A DNA stretch of 64,000 nucleotides from Cupriavidus basilensis OR16 (lineage in GTDB: Bacteria; Pseudomonadota; Gammaproteobacteria; Burkholderiales; Burkholderiaceae), in assembly GCF_000243095.1 (NCBI RefSeq), contig NZ_AHJE01000099.1, positions 43,295-107,294 of the forward strand, in the 5' to 3' direction. Position numbers and translations under genes: made by a program. Shown in pieces: positions 1 through 8,404 of the stretch (within the stretch, counting starts at the first letter, position 1; every line of letters starts with the position of its first letter). The notes beneath the pieces are model-generated. The model was not told where the DNA came from, ran no database searches, and worked only from the letters and a program-made list of their open reading frames with translations.

Positions 1-39
1 ACAGCCGTGGCGCAGGCCCCAACCGCGGGCATCCCCGCG

Positions 40-444
40 CTAGTGCAGCTTGGCGACATAGCGCTCCCGCTCGATGTGGCGGACCAGGTAGTTGCGGGTT
101 TTGGCTTCGGTATCCTGGCTCACGCGAGCGGCGGCCTGGCGTGCCCCATCGCGGCCATGCGAGGACACCATCTGGGCGTCCAGGTAATCGCGAAACGCCG
201 CGCGCATGGCATCGAGCCGAGGCTGGCACGCCTTGAGCGCCGCGCTGGCGAGATCCTGCGCAGAGGCGCTGCTGGCCATGCCGGCATCGGCCTGGTCCTT
301 GGCGCACGTGGTGTAGGCGGCGCGTATCGATTGCCACTGCTCGTTGGCGTCACTGACAGCTTGCGGATCGGCGGGCGCACGCGAGGCGCAGGCTGCTGCC
401 AGCAGCGCGGCCGGGATGAGAGCGAGAACGGATTTCAATTTCAT
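40..444 (-). CDS. small putative lipoprotein of unknown function
   Basis: A 134-residue secreted protein. The start at 444 is chosen because it opens directly on a lipoprotein signal peptide: charged MKLK, a hydrophobic Leu/Ala stretch, then a lipobox LAAAC with the lipidated Cys near residue 19. An upstream in-frame start would bury this signal. The mature part is rich in Ala, Gln, Arg and Lys and looks mostly helical, with two further cysteines in the middle. No family or catalytic motif was recognised. It lies divergent from the SYLF lipoprotein and no operon partner is visible in the window. The lipoprotein call is well supported; the function is unknown. Confidence 0.6.
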   Translation of the reverse strand: MKLKSVLALIPAALLAAACASRAPADPQAVSDANEQWQSIRAAYTTCAKDQADAGMASSASAQDLASAALKACQPRLDAMRAAFRDYLDAQMVSSHGRDGARQAAARVSQDTEAKTRNYLVRHIERERYVAKLH

Positions 445-754
445 GTTGCGTGGACCGGCGGCACGCGGCGAGGTTCCCGCGCTGTGTGCGACACCTGGCA
501 AACCCCGAGCCGCCATGTAGGACAGCCACGCTGCAAAAATGCAGCCCTCGTCCTACAGCTTTCCCCGGACGGGTTTTGTATATTTCTACAGAAACGGGGA
601 AAAAGTTCAAGGGCATTCCGGGCAAACCCCGATAACCCGGCCAGCTGCATGATTTCACGTTTATACAAGTGCTGACTACGCCTATCCTTGAGCACAGGGA
701 GCGGTTAACCGGGGTAGCAATGCAGTGTGAGGCAAAACAATCAGGAGAGTAAGC
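445..754. other. divergent intergenic region
   Basis: About 310 bases between the divergent starts of the lipoprotein (444) and the SYLF protein (755). It must hold promoters for both directions. A purine-rich ribosome-binding site (CAGGAGAG, about 741-748) precedes the SYLF start. No convincing -35/-10 pair, hairpin or extra gene was seen. Confidence 0.4.
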
Positions 755-1336
755 ATGGAACGCAGATCGTTTTTGACGGTTGGGGCTGGACTGGTGCTGG
801 CAAGCGCGGGCCTGGGGCTGGGTGCCTGTACCACCACGCCCAGCACGCCCACCGACAAGTCCGCCAAGCGCCGGGAAATCGACAGTGGCGTCGACGGCGC
901 CCTCAACAAGCTGTACACCTCGGTGAGCGGCTCGCGCGAGCTGGCTAACCGGGCACGCGGCATCCTGGTCTTCCCCAACACGCTCTCGGCGGGCTTCGTC
1001 GTCGGCGGCGAGTATGGTGACGGCGCGCTGCGCGCCGGCGCCACCACCCGCGGCTATTACCGCATCGTCTCGGGCTCGGTCGGCTGGCAAATCGGCGCGC
1101 AATCCAAGGCCATCGTCCTGATGTTCCTTACCCAGGACGCGCTTGACAAGTTCGTCGCCAGCCAGGGCTGGACAGCCGGCGTGGACGCCACCGTGGCGCT
1201 GGCCAAGATCGGCGCGAACGGTGTGCTGGACACCAATACTGCCCAGCAACCAATCGTCGGCTTCGTGGTGACCAACGCAGGCTTGATGGCAGGCCTGTCG
1301 CTGGAAGGCTCGAAGATCACCAGGCTGGATATCTAA
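755..1336 (+). CDS. SYLF/Ysc84-domain lipoprotein
   Basis: A 193-residue protein of the SYLF (Ysc84/DUF500) lipid-binding family. The N-terminus has a twin-Arg-like RRS followed by a hydrophobic stretch and a lipobox (LGAC, Cys near residue 25), so it is probably a periplasmic lipoprotein. The rest matches the SYLF fold: an ILVFP block near residue 70, a GGEYGDGAL block, a YYRIVSGSVGWQIGAQ block, then the FVVTNAGLMAGLSLEGSKIT ending typical of the family. The precise role in bacteria is poorly known; lipid or membrane binding is inferred from eukaryotic SYLF proteins. A good ribosome-binding site lies just upstream. It appears to be a single-gene unit closed by a strong hairpin. Confidence 0.85.
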   Translation: MERRSFLTVGAGLVLASAGLGLGACTTTPSTPTDKSAKRREIDSGVDGALNKLYTSVSGSRELANRARGILVFPNTLSAGFVVGGEYGDGALRAGATTRGYYRIVSGSVGWQIGAQSKAIVLMFLTQDALDKFVASQGWTAGVDATVALAKIGANGVLDTNTAQQPIVGFVVTNAGLMAGLSLEGSKITRLDI

Positions 1337-1367
1337 AGCCGCGCAGGGCGCCTGCGGCGCTCGCACT

Positions 1368-1399
1368 TGGGCCGGGTTGCGCTTTCGCAACCCGGCCCA
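1368..1399 (+). terminator. strong hairpin after the SYLF gene
   Basis: A 14-bp perfect stem, TGGGCCGGGTTGCG pairing with CGCAACCCGGCCCA around a CTTT loop, lies 32 bases after the SYLF stop. There is no clear T-run after it, so it may be a terminator or an mRNA 3'-end stabiliser. Confidence 0.55.
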
Positions 1400-1413
1400 G
1401 GTCGCTTCCCGGC

Positions 1414-1445
1414 CGTTTCCCCGCCGTTTCCCGTTTCCCGTTTCC
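1414..1445. repeat. short tandem repeat, 7-bp unit
   Basis: The unit CGTTTCC occurs three times head to tail at 1425-1445, with a fourth copy at 1414-1420. It sits in the SYLF-rdgC spacer. Confidence 0.6.
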
Positions 1446-1518
1446 CACACACACTCACGCATTGTTACCGCATGCGCCACGCTAACCGGCTAGAATCCGT
1501 CCCTTTGGCCGAATTCAC

Positions 1519-2259
1519 ATGTGGTTCAAGAATCTCCAGCTGCACCGTCTGTCCGCACCGTGGTCCCTCGCCGCCGAAGAGGTCGAGGCATGCCTGGCGC
1601 GCCACGCATTCTTCCCCGGCACCAGCCTGGAGATGCAAACCCAGGGCTGGGCCTCGCCGCGTGACAACGGCGCGCTCGTCCACCAGGTCGGCAAGCAGTT
1701 GCTGCTGACCATGCGCACCGAAAAGAAGCTGCTGCCGTCCACGGTGGTCAACCAGGTCACCAAGGCGCGCGCCGTCGAACTGGAAGAGCAGCAAGGCTTC
1801 AAGCCGGGCCGCAAGCAGATGCGCGAGCTCAAGGAGCAGATCACCGAAGAACTGCTGCCGCGCGCATTCAGCATCCGCCGCGACACCCGGGTGTGGATCG
1901 ACCCGGTCAACGGCTGGCTCGCCATCGACGCCGCCGCCCCGGCCAAGGCCGATGAGGTGCGCGGCCTGCTGTTCAAGGCCATTCATCCGCTGGATGCCGA
2001 GGACCTGCGCCGCCACATTGCCGCCGGCAAGCGCTGCACGCGCCTGGCGATGACCTGGAACGACCGCGTGTCCTTCGTGCTGACCGAGTCGCTGACCATC
2101 AAGCGCGTGGCGCCGCTGGACGTGATCAAGGAGCAGGCCGACCCGAGCGCCCGCGATGATGAAGAACGCTTCGACGGCGACTTCACCATGATGGCCGGCG
2201 AACTGGCCAACCTGCTGTCGGACTTGACGGCTGCGCTTGGCGGCGAACGCAAGCTGTAA
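1519..2259 (+). CDS. rdgC: recombination-associated protein RdgC, internally shortened
   Basis: RdgC forms a DNA-binding ring that modulates RecA and recombination at replication forks. The N-terminal (MWFKNLQLHRL, LLPRAFS, WIDPVNGWLAID) and C-terminal (HIAAGKRCTRLAMTW, FDGDFTMMAGELANL) blocks are clear family signatures. The protein is 246 residues, whereas RdgC is normally about 300. The missing block of roughly 56 residues lies at a single point, codons 155/156 (position about 1983). There the sequence jumps from the LLFKAI region straight to HPLDAEDLRRHIAAG, skipping the middle segment. The frame is preserved. Family identity is secure. Whether the deletion is natural or an assembly collapse cannot be told from one sequence. 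Confidence 0.88.
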   Translation: MWFKNLQLHRLSAPWSLAAEEVEACLARHAFFPGTSLEMQTQGWASPRDNGALVHQVGKQLLLTMRTEKKLLPSTVVNQVTKARAVELEEQQGFKPGRKQMRELKEQITEELLPRAFSIRRDTRVWIDPVNGWLAIDAAAPAKADEVRGLLFKAIHPLDAEDLRRHIAAGKRCTRLAMTWNDRVSFVLTESLTIKRVAPLDVIKEQADPSARDDEERFDGDFTMMAGELANLLSDLTAALGGERKL

Positions 2260-2260
2260 G

Positions 2261-2305
2261 CCAGGCCATCGGGCGGGCCGGCTGGCCCGGCCCGGCTTGG
2301 CCTGG
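2261..2305. terminator. convergent GC-rich hairpin between rdgC and the IclR gene
   Basis: Outer arms CCAGGCCA (2261-2268) and TGGCCTGG (2298-2305) pair perfectly and enclose further GGGC/GCCC pairing. It sits exactly between two convergent stops, so it may serve both. Confidence 0.5.
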
Positions 2306-2307
2306 AT

Positions 2308-3186
2308 TCAAGCGGCGCCACCGCCAGGCGGCGCCGCGGCGTAGCCGAGCAACCCGCTGGCGACCCGCGCCTCATGGCGCACGGCCACCGCGATCGGCCC
2401 GTCCATGGACGCGTCGAAGCCGCCGGTGGCGCCCAGCGCCGTGAGCACCGCGCAGATGCGCCCGGTGTAGTCGTATAGCGGCGCCGCCACCGCGCTGATT
2501 CCCTTCAGGTTGGTATCGCGCACCACCGCGCACCCGGCGGCCTGCACTTCGCGCCGCAGCGCGCCGATGGGGTCATCGCGATCCAGTTGCGCGCGCAGGT
2601 CCGCTGGTGCCGCCGCGAGTTCTTCTTGCGCCATTGCGCGCACGCGCGGCTCGTCCAGCAAGCCCAGCAGCGCGCGGCCCGTGGCCGACCACAGCATCGA
2701 CAGCACCGACCCCACCCGCACATTGACCGTCACGGGCAACCCCGGCTCCTCGAAGCGCACGATGGTCGGACCCTTGTTGCCCATCACAGCCACAAAGCAA
2801 GTGACGTCCAGGCGCTCGCGCAGGCGGATCAGCGACGGCTCGGCGATGCGGATCGGATCGACCTGCCGCATCGCCGCCAGCCCGATCAGCATGGCCTCCA
2901 CGCCCAGGAAATATTGCTGCGACACCGACTCCTGTGCCACCAGCCCTTCGTCGATCAGGCTGGCCAAGTAGCGGTGCACCTTGGCCGGGCTCTCGCCGAT
3001 GCGCGTGGCCAACGCGGTCAGGCTGGCGCGCCCGCCCAGGTTGGCCAGTCCCTTGAGCACCGTCATGCCGGTCTGCGCCGATTGCACGCGCTGGCGGCGC
3101 TCGCGCGCCGGGGGCTCTGTGGGCGTTGCTGTCTCGGCTGGGTCGCTTGGGTCGCTTGGGTCGCTTGGGTCGATTCGTGTCTTCAT
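2308..3186 (-). CDS. IclR-family transcriptional regulator
   Basis: A 292-residue regulator. Residues about 35-100 carry the IclR winged-helix domain (GMTVLKGLANLGGRASLTALA, then ESPAKVHRYLASLIDEGLV). The remainder is the IclR effector-binding domain (FEEPG, LPVTVNVRVGS, ATGRALLG, GISAVAAPLYD). The N-terminus is unusual: a DPSDPSDPSDP run encoded by a 9-bp tandem repeat. It is divergent from the Bug receptor and the P450, and the 150-bp spacer carries a symmetric site with three half-sites. It is therefore inferred to control those genes in response to the compound they handle. The effector is unknown. Confidence 0.9.
   Translation of the reverse strand: MKTRIDPSDPSDPSDPAETATPTEPPARERRQRVQSAQTGMTVLKGLANLGGRASLTALATRIGESPAKVHRYLASLIDEGLVAQESVSQQYFLGVEAMLIGLAAMRQVDPIRIAEPSLIRLRERLDVTCFVAVMGNKGPTIVRFEEPGLPVTVNVRVGSVLSMLWSATGRALLGLLDEPRVRAMAQEELAAAPADLRAQLDRDDPIGALRREVQAAGCAVVRDTNLKGISAVAAPLYDYTGRICAVLTALGATGGFDASMDGPIAVAVRHEARVASGLLGYAAAPPGGGAA
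3140..3175. repeat. 9-bp tandem repeat inside the IclR gene
   Basis: Four head-to-tail copies of GGGTCGCTT (the last GGGTCGATT) encode the Ser/Ile-Asp-Pro repeats at the N-terminus of the IclR regulator. The unit is a multiple of three, so copy-number change would keep the frame. Confidence 0.85.
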
Positions 3187-3251
3187 GGGCGGAGATTCTA
3201 GTGCCGTGCAACGCGCGGCGGCATCAAACCCACGTTAACCCGTATCGCCAT

Positions 3252-3280
3252 ATTACGCAATGCGTATATCATTTACGCAT
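3252..3280. promoter_or_regulatory. putative IclR operator: palindrome plus third half-site
   Basis: TACGCA-A-TGCGTA (3254-3266) is a perfect palindrome. A third copy, TACGCAT (3274-3280), follows in direct orientation two helical turns from the first. A palindrome with an added direct repeat is the arrangement known for IclR-type regulators such as PcaU and PobR. It lies between the divergent IclR and Bug genes. Binding is inferred, not shown. Confidence 0.5.
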
Positions 3281-3337
3281 AACGACACCGGGGAGCGCCA
3301 CGCCTCAACCGGCATCAAAACGGGAACAGGAGACAAG

Positions 3338-4321
3338 ATGATCACCATCCGCACATGCATCGCCGCAGGCCTGGGCCTCGCCGCCATTCCCCTGCTGGCG
3401 GTCACCGCTGCCGCCGAGCCGGCCTTCCCCGCCAAGCCGGTGCGCTGGATCGTGCCCTACGCCGCCGGTGGCGGCTCGGACTTCCTGGCGCGCTCCATCG
3501 GCCAGGCGCTCTCGGCCCGGCTGGGCCAGCCCGTGCTGGTGGACAACAAGCCCGGTGGCAATACCGCGATCGGCGCGGCGGAAACCGCGCGTGCGCCGGC
3601 GGACGGCTACACGGTGCTGTCGGCGGACAACGGCACGCTGGTGTTCAACCCCGCGTTGTACAAGACCCTTTCCTACAACCCGGCCAAGGACCTGGCGCCG
3701 GTCACCCTGCTGGGCCGCTTCCCGATGATCCTGGTGGTCGGCCCGGGCATGAACGTCAACACGGTGCAGGAATTCATCGCCCGCGCCAAGTCCAGGCCGG
3801 GCGGCATCGACTACGCTCGGCCGGCGCCGGCAGCCCGCACCATCTCGCCATGGAGCTGCTCAAGGTGGAAGCCGGATTGAACATGGTCCACGCGCCCCTA
3901 TCGCGGCGCGGCGCCCGCGCTGGCCGATGTGGCCGGCGGGCAGGTCCCGGCGATGATGGTCGACCTGGCCGCGGGTGCGGGTTTCATCAAGGGCGGCAAG
4001 GTCAAGGCGCTGGCCGTGGCCAACCCGACCCGCCTGCCCCAGTTGCCGGACGTGCCGACCTTTGCCGAGGTGGGCTACAAGAACGTGGAAGCCGCCGCGC
4101 TGGTGGGCATGGTGGTACCCGCCGCCACGCCGCCGGAAATCGTCGCCACGCTGAACAAGCAGGTGGTGGCCGCCATCAAGGAACCCGCCGTCAACAAGCG
4201 GCTGGTGGATTTCGGCGTGGAGCCCGTGGGCAGCACGCCCGCGCAATACGCCGAGCTGCTGCGCAGCGAGACCACGCGCTGGCACAAGCTGATTCGCGAC
4301 CTGAAGATCACGCTGGAGTAA
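3338..4321 (+). pseudogene. Bug-family (TTT) solute receptor, frame disrupted twice
   Basis: A tripartite tricarboxylate transporter (Bug/TctC-like) periplasmic receptor. It has a signal peptide ending AAAEPAFP, then KPVRWIVPYAAGGGSDFLAR, DNKPGGNTAIGA and ADGYTVL, and ends with the usual KLIRDLKITLE-type tail. The full length would be about 327 residues, normal for the family. Two opposite single-base indels break it: one base missing near 3817 (in the GGIDYA-SAGAGSPHHLA region) and one extra C in the C run at 3895-3898. Between them the correct frame is +1 shifted, and the unshifted frame hits TGA at 3878. Start and ribosome-binding site (AGGAG) are good. It precedes the P450 by 53 bases, so it may capture the P450 substrate or a related acid. 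Sequencing error is as likely as true inactivation. Confidence 0.8.
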
Positions 4322-4374
4322 TCGCGGCGCACCGCACCGCCCCCCCCCGCAAACGAGAACACGGAGCAACAAGC

Positions 4375-6723
4375 ATGGCCAACGCCACCCCCAACCCAGC
4401 CGCCTCGGGATGTCCCGTTGACCATAGCTTGCTGACGGCGCAGCGCTCGCCCACCGGCTGCCCGGTCAGCCAGGGTGCCGCCAGCTTCGATCCCTTCGAG
4501 GATGGCTACCAGCAGGACCCGCCCGAATACGTGCGCTGGGCGCGCGAGCAGGAGCCGGTTTTTTACAGCCCCAAGCTGGGCTACTGGGTGGTGACGCGCT
4601 ACGACGACATCAAGGCGATCTTCCGCGACAACCTCACCTTCAGCCCATCCATCGCGCTGGAAAAGATCACGCCGACCGGGCCGCAGGCCAACGCCGTGCT
4701 GGCGTCCTACGGCTATGCGATGAATCGCACGCTGGTCAACGAAGACGAGCCCGCGCACATGCCGCGCCGCCGCGTGCTGATGGCACCGTTCACGCCGGAA
4801 GAACTCAAGCATCACGAGCCCATGGTGCGCAAGCTCGCGCGCGAGTACGTCGACCGCTTTGTCGACGACGGCCGCGCCGACCTGGTCGACCAGATGCTGT
4901 GGGAAGTGCCGCTGACCGTGGCGCTGCATTTTCTTGGCGTGCCCGAGGAAGACATGGACCTGCTGCGCAAATACTCCATCGCGCACACCGTCAATACGTG
5001 GGGCCGGCCAAGACCGGAGGAACAGGTCGAAGTCGCGCATGCCGTGGGCAACTTCTGGCAACTGGCCGGCAAGATCCTCGACAAGATGCGGCAGGACCCG
5101 TCCGGCCCGGGCTGGATGCGCTACGGCATCCGCAAGCAAGTGGAGTATCCGGAGATCGTCACCGACTCTTACCTGCACTCGATGATGATGGCCGGCATCG
5201 TCGCCGCGCATGAGACCACGGCCAACGCCACGGCCAATGCCATGAAGCTGCTGCTGCAGCATCCGCGCGCCTGGCAGGAAATCTGCGAAGACCCTGGCCT
5301 GATCCCCAACGCGGTGGAAGAATGCCTGCGGCACAACGGCTCGGTGGCGGCCTGGCGGCGCCTGGCCACGCGCGACGTACAGGTGGGACTTGTCGCGATC
5401 CCCGCCGGCGCCAAGCTGCTGATCGTGACGTCCTCGGCCAATCACGACGAGCGGCACTTCGCCGATGCGGATCTCTTCGACATCCGCCGCGAGAACGCCA
5501 GCGACCAGCTCACCTTTGGCTACGGCTCTCACCAGTGCATGGGCAAGAACCTCGCGCGCATGGAGATGCAGGTCTTCCTGGAGGAGCTCACGCGGCGCCT
5601 GCCTCATATGCGCCTGGCGCAGCAACGGTTCAGCTATGTCCCCAACACCTCGTTCCGCGGGCCCGAGCACGTGTGGGTGGAATGGGACCCCAGGCAAAAC
5701 CCCGAGCGCGCCAACCCCGCGCTGCTGGATGTTCAGGTGCCGGTGCGCATCGGCGAGCCCGCCGGGCACGCGATCGGCCGGCCGGTGGTGGTGGCCAGCG
5801 CGACCCGCGCGGCCGAGGGCATCGTGCGGCTGCGGCTGGTGGCGCCCGATGGCCAGCCGATGCCGCGCTGGGCGCCGGGCGCGCACATCGACGTGGAATG
5901 CGGCGACACCGGTCTGTCGCGGCAGTATTCGCTATGCGGCGACCCGGACGACAGCGGCACGCTGGAGATCGCCGTGCTGCGTGAAGCGCAAGGCCGCGGC
6001 GGCTCCGCGTGGGTCCATGATGGCGTCAAGGCCGGCGACCGGCTGAAGATCCGCGGCCCGCGCAATCACTTCCGCCTGGATGAGACCGCGGGCAAGCTGA
6101 TCCTGATCGCCGGGGGCATCGGCATCACGCCCGTCAGCGCCATGGCCCGGCGCGCAAAGGCGCTCGGCATGGACTATGCCTTGCACTACAGCGGACGCTC
6201 GCGCGCGTCCATGGCGCTGCTCGACGAACTCATCGCGCTGCATGGCGATCGCCTGCACATCTACGCCAAGGATGAAGGGCGCCGCAACGATTTCACCAAC
6301 CTGCTGGGGCGGCCCGAAGCGCAGACGCAGATCTACGCCTGCGGCCCCGCGCGCATGCTTGAAGCGCTGCGGCAGACCTGCGCCGGCTGGCCCGACGACG
6401 CGCTGCGCATCGAGCATTTCGAATCGGTGCTGGCCACGCGGGATCCCGGCCAGGAAGAAGCGTTCGAAGCCGAGCTGAAGGACTCCGGCATCGTCGTCAC
6501 GGTCGCGCCGGGCCAGACGCTGCTGGCCGCGCTGCGCGCCGCCAACATCGACATGCAGAGCGATTGCGAGGAAGGCCTGTGCGGCTCCTGCGAGGTGCGC
6601 GTGCTGGCCGGCGAGGTCGATCACCGCGACGTGGTGCTCACGCGCGCGGAGCGCGAGGCCAACACCAAGATGATGACCTGCTGCTCCCGCGCGAAGTGCC
6701 AGCGGATTGTGCTGGAGCTATGA
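4375..6723 (+). CDS. self-sufficient cytochrome P450 fused to phthalate-dioxygenase-type reductase (CYP116B-like)
   Basis: A 782-residue single-chain monooxygenase. Residues 1-420 are the P450: oxygen-activating I-helix AGIVAAHETT (273-282), ECLR for the ExxR pair, and heme loop FGYGSHQCMG (381-390) with Cys388 as heme ligand. Residues about 450-690 are the FMN/NAD(P)H reductase with RQYSLCG (516-522) and GGIGITP (580-586). The C-terminus is a plant-type [2Fe-2S] domain with ligands C731, C736, C739 and C769. This order (heme, FMN, NADH, FeS) defines class VII P450s of the CYP116B/P450RhF type, known from Cupriavidus and Rhodococcus. Members hydroxylate or dealkylate aromatics, herbicides and ethers; the natural substrate here is unknown. 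The ATG at 4375 has GGAGC upstream. A longer upstream ORF in the same frame overlaps the Bug gene and is not used. Confidence 0.95.
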   Translation: MANATPNPAASGCPVDHSLLTAQRSPTGCPVSQGAASFDPFEDGYQQDPPEYVRWAREQEPVFYSPKLGYWVVTRYDDIKAIFRDNLTFSPSIALEKITPTGPQANAVLASYGYAMNRTLVNEDEPAHMPRRRVLMAPFTPEELKHHEPMVRKLAREYVDRFVDDGRADLVDQMLWEVPLTVALHFLGVPEEDMDLLRKYSIAHTVNTWGRPRPEEQVEVAHAVGNFWQLAGKILDKMRQDPSGPGWMRYGIRKQVEYPEIVTDSYLHSMMMAGIVAAHETTANATANAMKLLLQHPRAWQEICEDPGLIPNAVEECLRHNGSVAAWRRLATRDVQVGLVAIPAGAKLLIVTSSANHDERHFADADLFDIRRENASDQLTFGYGSHQCMGKNLARMEMQVFLEELTRRLPHMRLAQQRFSYVPNTSFRGPEHVWVEWDPRQNPERANPALLDVQVPVRIGEPAGHAIGRPVVVASATRAAEGIVRLRLVAPDGQPMPRWAPGAHIDVECGDTGLSRQYSLCGDPDDSGTLEIAVLREAQGRGGSAWVHDGVKAGDRLKIRGPRNHFRLDETAGKLILIAGGIGITPVSAMARRAKALGMDYALHYSGRSRASMALLDELIALHGDRLHIYAKDEGRRNDFTNLLGRPEAQTQIYACGPARMLEALRQTCAGWPDDALRIEHFESVLATRDPGQEEAFEAELKDSGIVVTVAPGQTLLAALRAANIDMQSDCEEGLCGSCEVRVLAGEVDHRDVVLTRAEREANTKMMTCCSRAKCQRIVLEL

Positions 6724-6736
6724 GCGCGGCCGGTGC

Positions 6737-7363
6737 TCAGCCGCCCTGCCCTGCCACCAGCTTCGCATCGATGGCGCGCGCCCGCGCCACCGCCGGGCGC
6801 GCGTTGACGCGGTCGATATAGGCCTGCACCACCGGCGTCGCCTCGACCAGCTTGAACATGGTGGTCCAGGTCAGCGCGGTGCCCCACAGCACGTCGGCGG
6901 CGGTGAAGGTGTCACCCAGCAGGTAGGGGCCCTTTTCCAGCTGGCCCAGCAGCGTGCCGATGGTCGTGTCGTAATCCCCGTAGGGGCACATCGCGCGCGG
7001 CGTCTCGCGCTGCTGCGAGCGGTCGACCAGCGCCGGCTCGAAGCAGGAGCCATAGAACGCCATCCAGCGCAGGTAGGGCCCGCGCAGTGGATCGGTCAGC
7101 GCAGGCGCCAGCTTTGCTTGCGGGAACAGGTCGGCCAGGAAGATGAACACGGCAACCTGCTCCGTCACCAGCGCATCGCCATAGCGGATTGCCGGCACCT
7201 TGCCCATTGGATTGATGGCGAGGTAAGCCGGCTCGCGCTGCTCGCCGGCCTTCATGTCGAGGGTATGCAGACGATACGGCACGCCCAGTTCCTCGAGCAG
7301 GGTCAGCGCGCCGGTGGAACGCGTGTTGGGTGAATGGAACAGGGTGAGTTCAGGTTGGGACAT
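6737..7363 (-). CDS. glutathione S-transferase family protein
   Basis: A 208-residue cytosolic GST. The N-terminal thioredoxin-like domain has LTLFHSPNTRSTGALTLLEELG, then NPMGKVPAI with the cis-Pro that binds the glutathione gamma-Glu, and VTEQVAVFIFLAD. The C-terminal helical domain includes LLGDTFTAADVLWG, the usual N-capping motif, and a final PAVARARA. The Ser/Asn-rich active-site region suggests a bacterial Ser- or beta-like class rather than Tyr-type. It is convergent with the P450 and its stop lies 13 bases away. A joint detoxification role is possible but not shown. Confidence 0.92.
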   Translation of the reverse strand: MSQPELTLFHSPNTRSTGALTLLEELGVPYRLHTLDMKAGEQREPAYLAINPMGKVPAIRYGDALVTEQVAVFIFLADLFPQAKLAPALTDPLRGPYLRWMAFYGSCFEPALVDRSQQRETPRAMCPYGDYDTTIGTLLGQLEKGPYLLGDTFTAADVLWGTALTWTTMFKLVEATPVVQAYIDRVNARPAVARARAIDAKLVAGQGG

Positions 7364-7550
7364 TGCGTTGGCTCCGGGGGGAAAAGGGAATCGTGCAACT
7401 CTGGACGAACGGCATGGCTATCGCCTCGCTAATGGCAGCCGCCTGTGTAACGGGCTTCTGGCATGGTTGTCTCCGATAGAATCGAATCGAATCGGATCAA
7501 ATCGCTGTTCGTTGTTTGCTGCCGAAGCCATCAGTTTTACACCGTTCCCC

Positions 7551-8397
7551 ATGTCCCGATTGGAAAAACGCGACACGCACGCGCCCGTTACCGCCGACCC
7601 CAAGGGCATCGTCGACCCGCTCGGCACGCAGCGGCGCATCCGGCTCGGCCGCTACCTGCCGTCGGCTACGCTGGCGCCCTTTGTCGAGCACTACTGGATC
7701 GTCGCATGGGACCTGTCAGGCCAGCTGCCGGAGGTACAACGCGTGCTGCCCTACCCCAACGCCAACCTGGTGTTCGAGCGCGGCCAGACAGCCCTGTTCG
7801 GGGTGGTGCGCGGGGTCTTCGATCGCAAGCTGGAAGGCACGGGCCATGTACTCGGCGTGCGCTATCGCGTGGGCGGCCTGCGCCCTTTGCTCGATGAGCC
7901 GATGTCCGCGCTGACCGATGCCACGCGGCCGGCACGCCCTTTGCTGCGGTGCGACGAAGCGCGCGCGGAAGCGTTGGTGCTGGATGCCGGCAGCGACGAG
8001 GCCATGGTTAGCGCCGCGGAATCCCTGCTCTGCGGCGCACTGCCTGCGCCCGACCCCCACGGTGGCTGAGCTGCAAGGCGTGATGGCGCACGCCGCCAGC
8101 GCGGATGGGCCGGCCAGCGTGGAAGCGTTGGCCCAATACGCGGGCATGGGCGTGCGGGCGCTGCAGCGCATGTTCCAGGAATACGTCGGTGTGGCGCCCA
8201 AATGGGTGCTGCGCCGCTACCGCCTGCAAGAGGCCGCATGGCGGCTGGCGCGCGGCGAGCCGGTCGGGCTGGCCCGGCTCGCCGCGGAGCTGGGTTATTT
8301 CGACCAGGCCCACCTCACGCGCGACTTTACGCGCCTGGTCGGCATTTCACCGGGGGACTACCAGCGCTCGCAACAGGAACCTGACAGCCGGCGCTGA
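7551..8397 (+). pseudogene. AraC-family regulator, interrupted by one extra C
   Basis: The N-terminal part (MSRLEKRDTHAP; RIRLGRYLPSATLAPFVEHYWIVAWDL; VLPYPNANLVFERG) is the DUF6597-like sensor seen in many one-component AraC regulators. The C-terminal part carries the double HTH (YAGMGVRALQRMFQEYVGV, then LAAELGYFDQAHLTRDFTRLVGISPGDYQ). The two halves are in different frames. One base too many in the five-C run around 8052-8056 accounts for it: with four Cs the reading continues from ALPAPDP into TVAELQGVM. The ATG at 7551 is chosen as the first start after the divergent GST promoter region. That region holds a small GAATC triple repeat at 7479-7493. Homopolymer sequencing error is likely. 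Confidence 0.75.
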
Positions 8398-8404
8398 ACG
8401 GTAG

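Noticed and set aside
3355..4374. N-terminal extension of the P450 ORF
   Set aside because: The frame is open by chance through the Bug gene, whose own codons are real. The P450 starts at 4375 with its own ribosome-binding site.
4075..5886. 603-codon minus-strand ORF
   Set aside because: Antisense to the P450 gene, with no signal, motif or ribosome-binding site.
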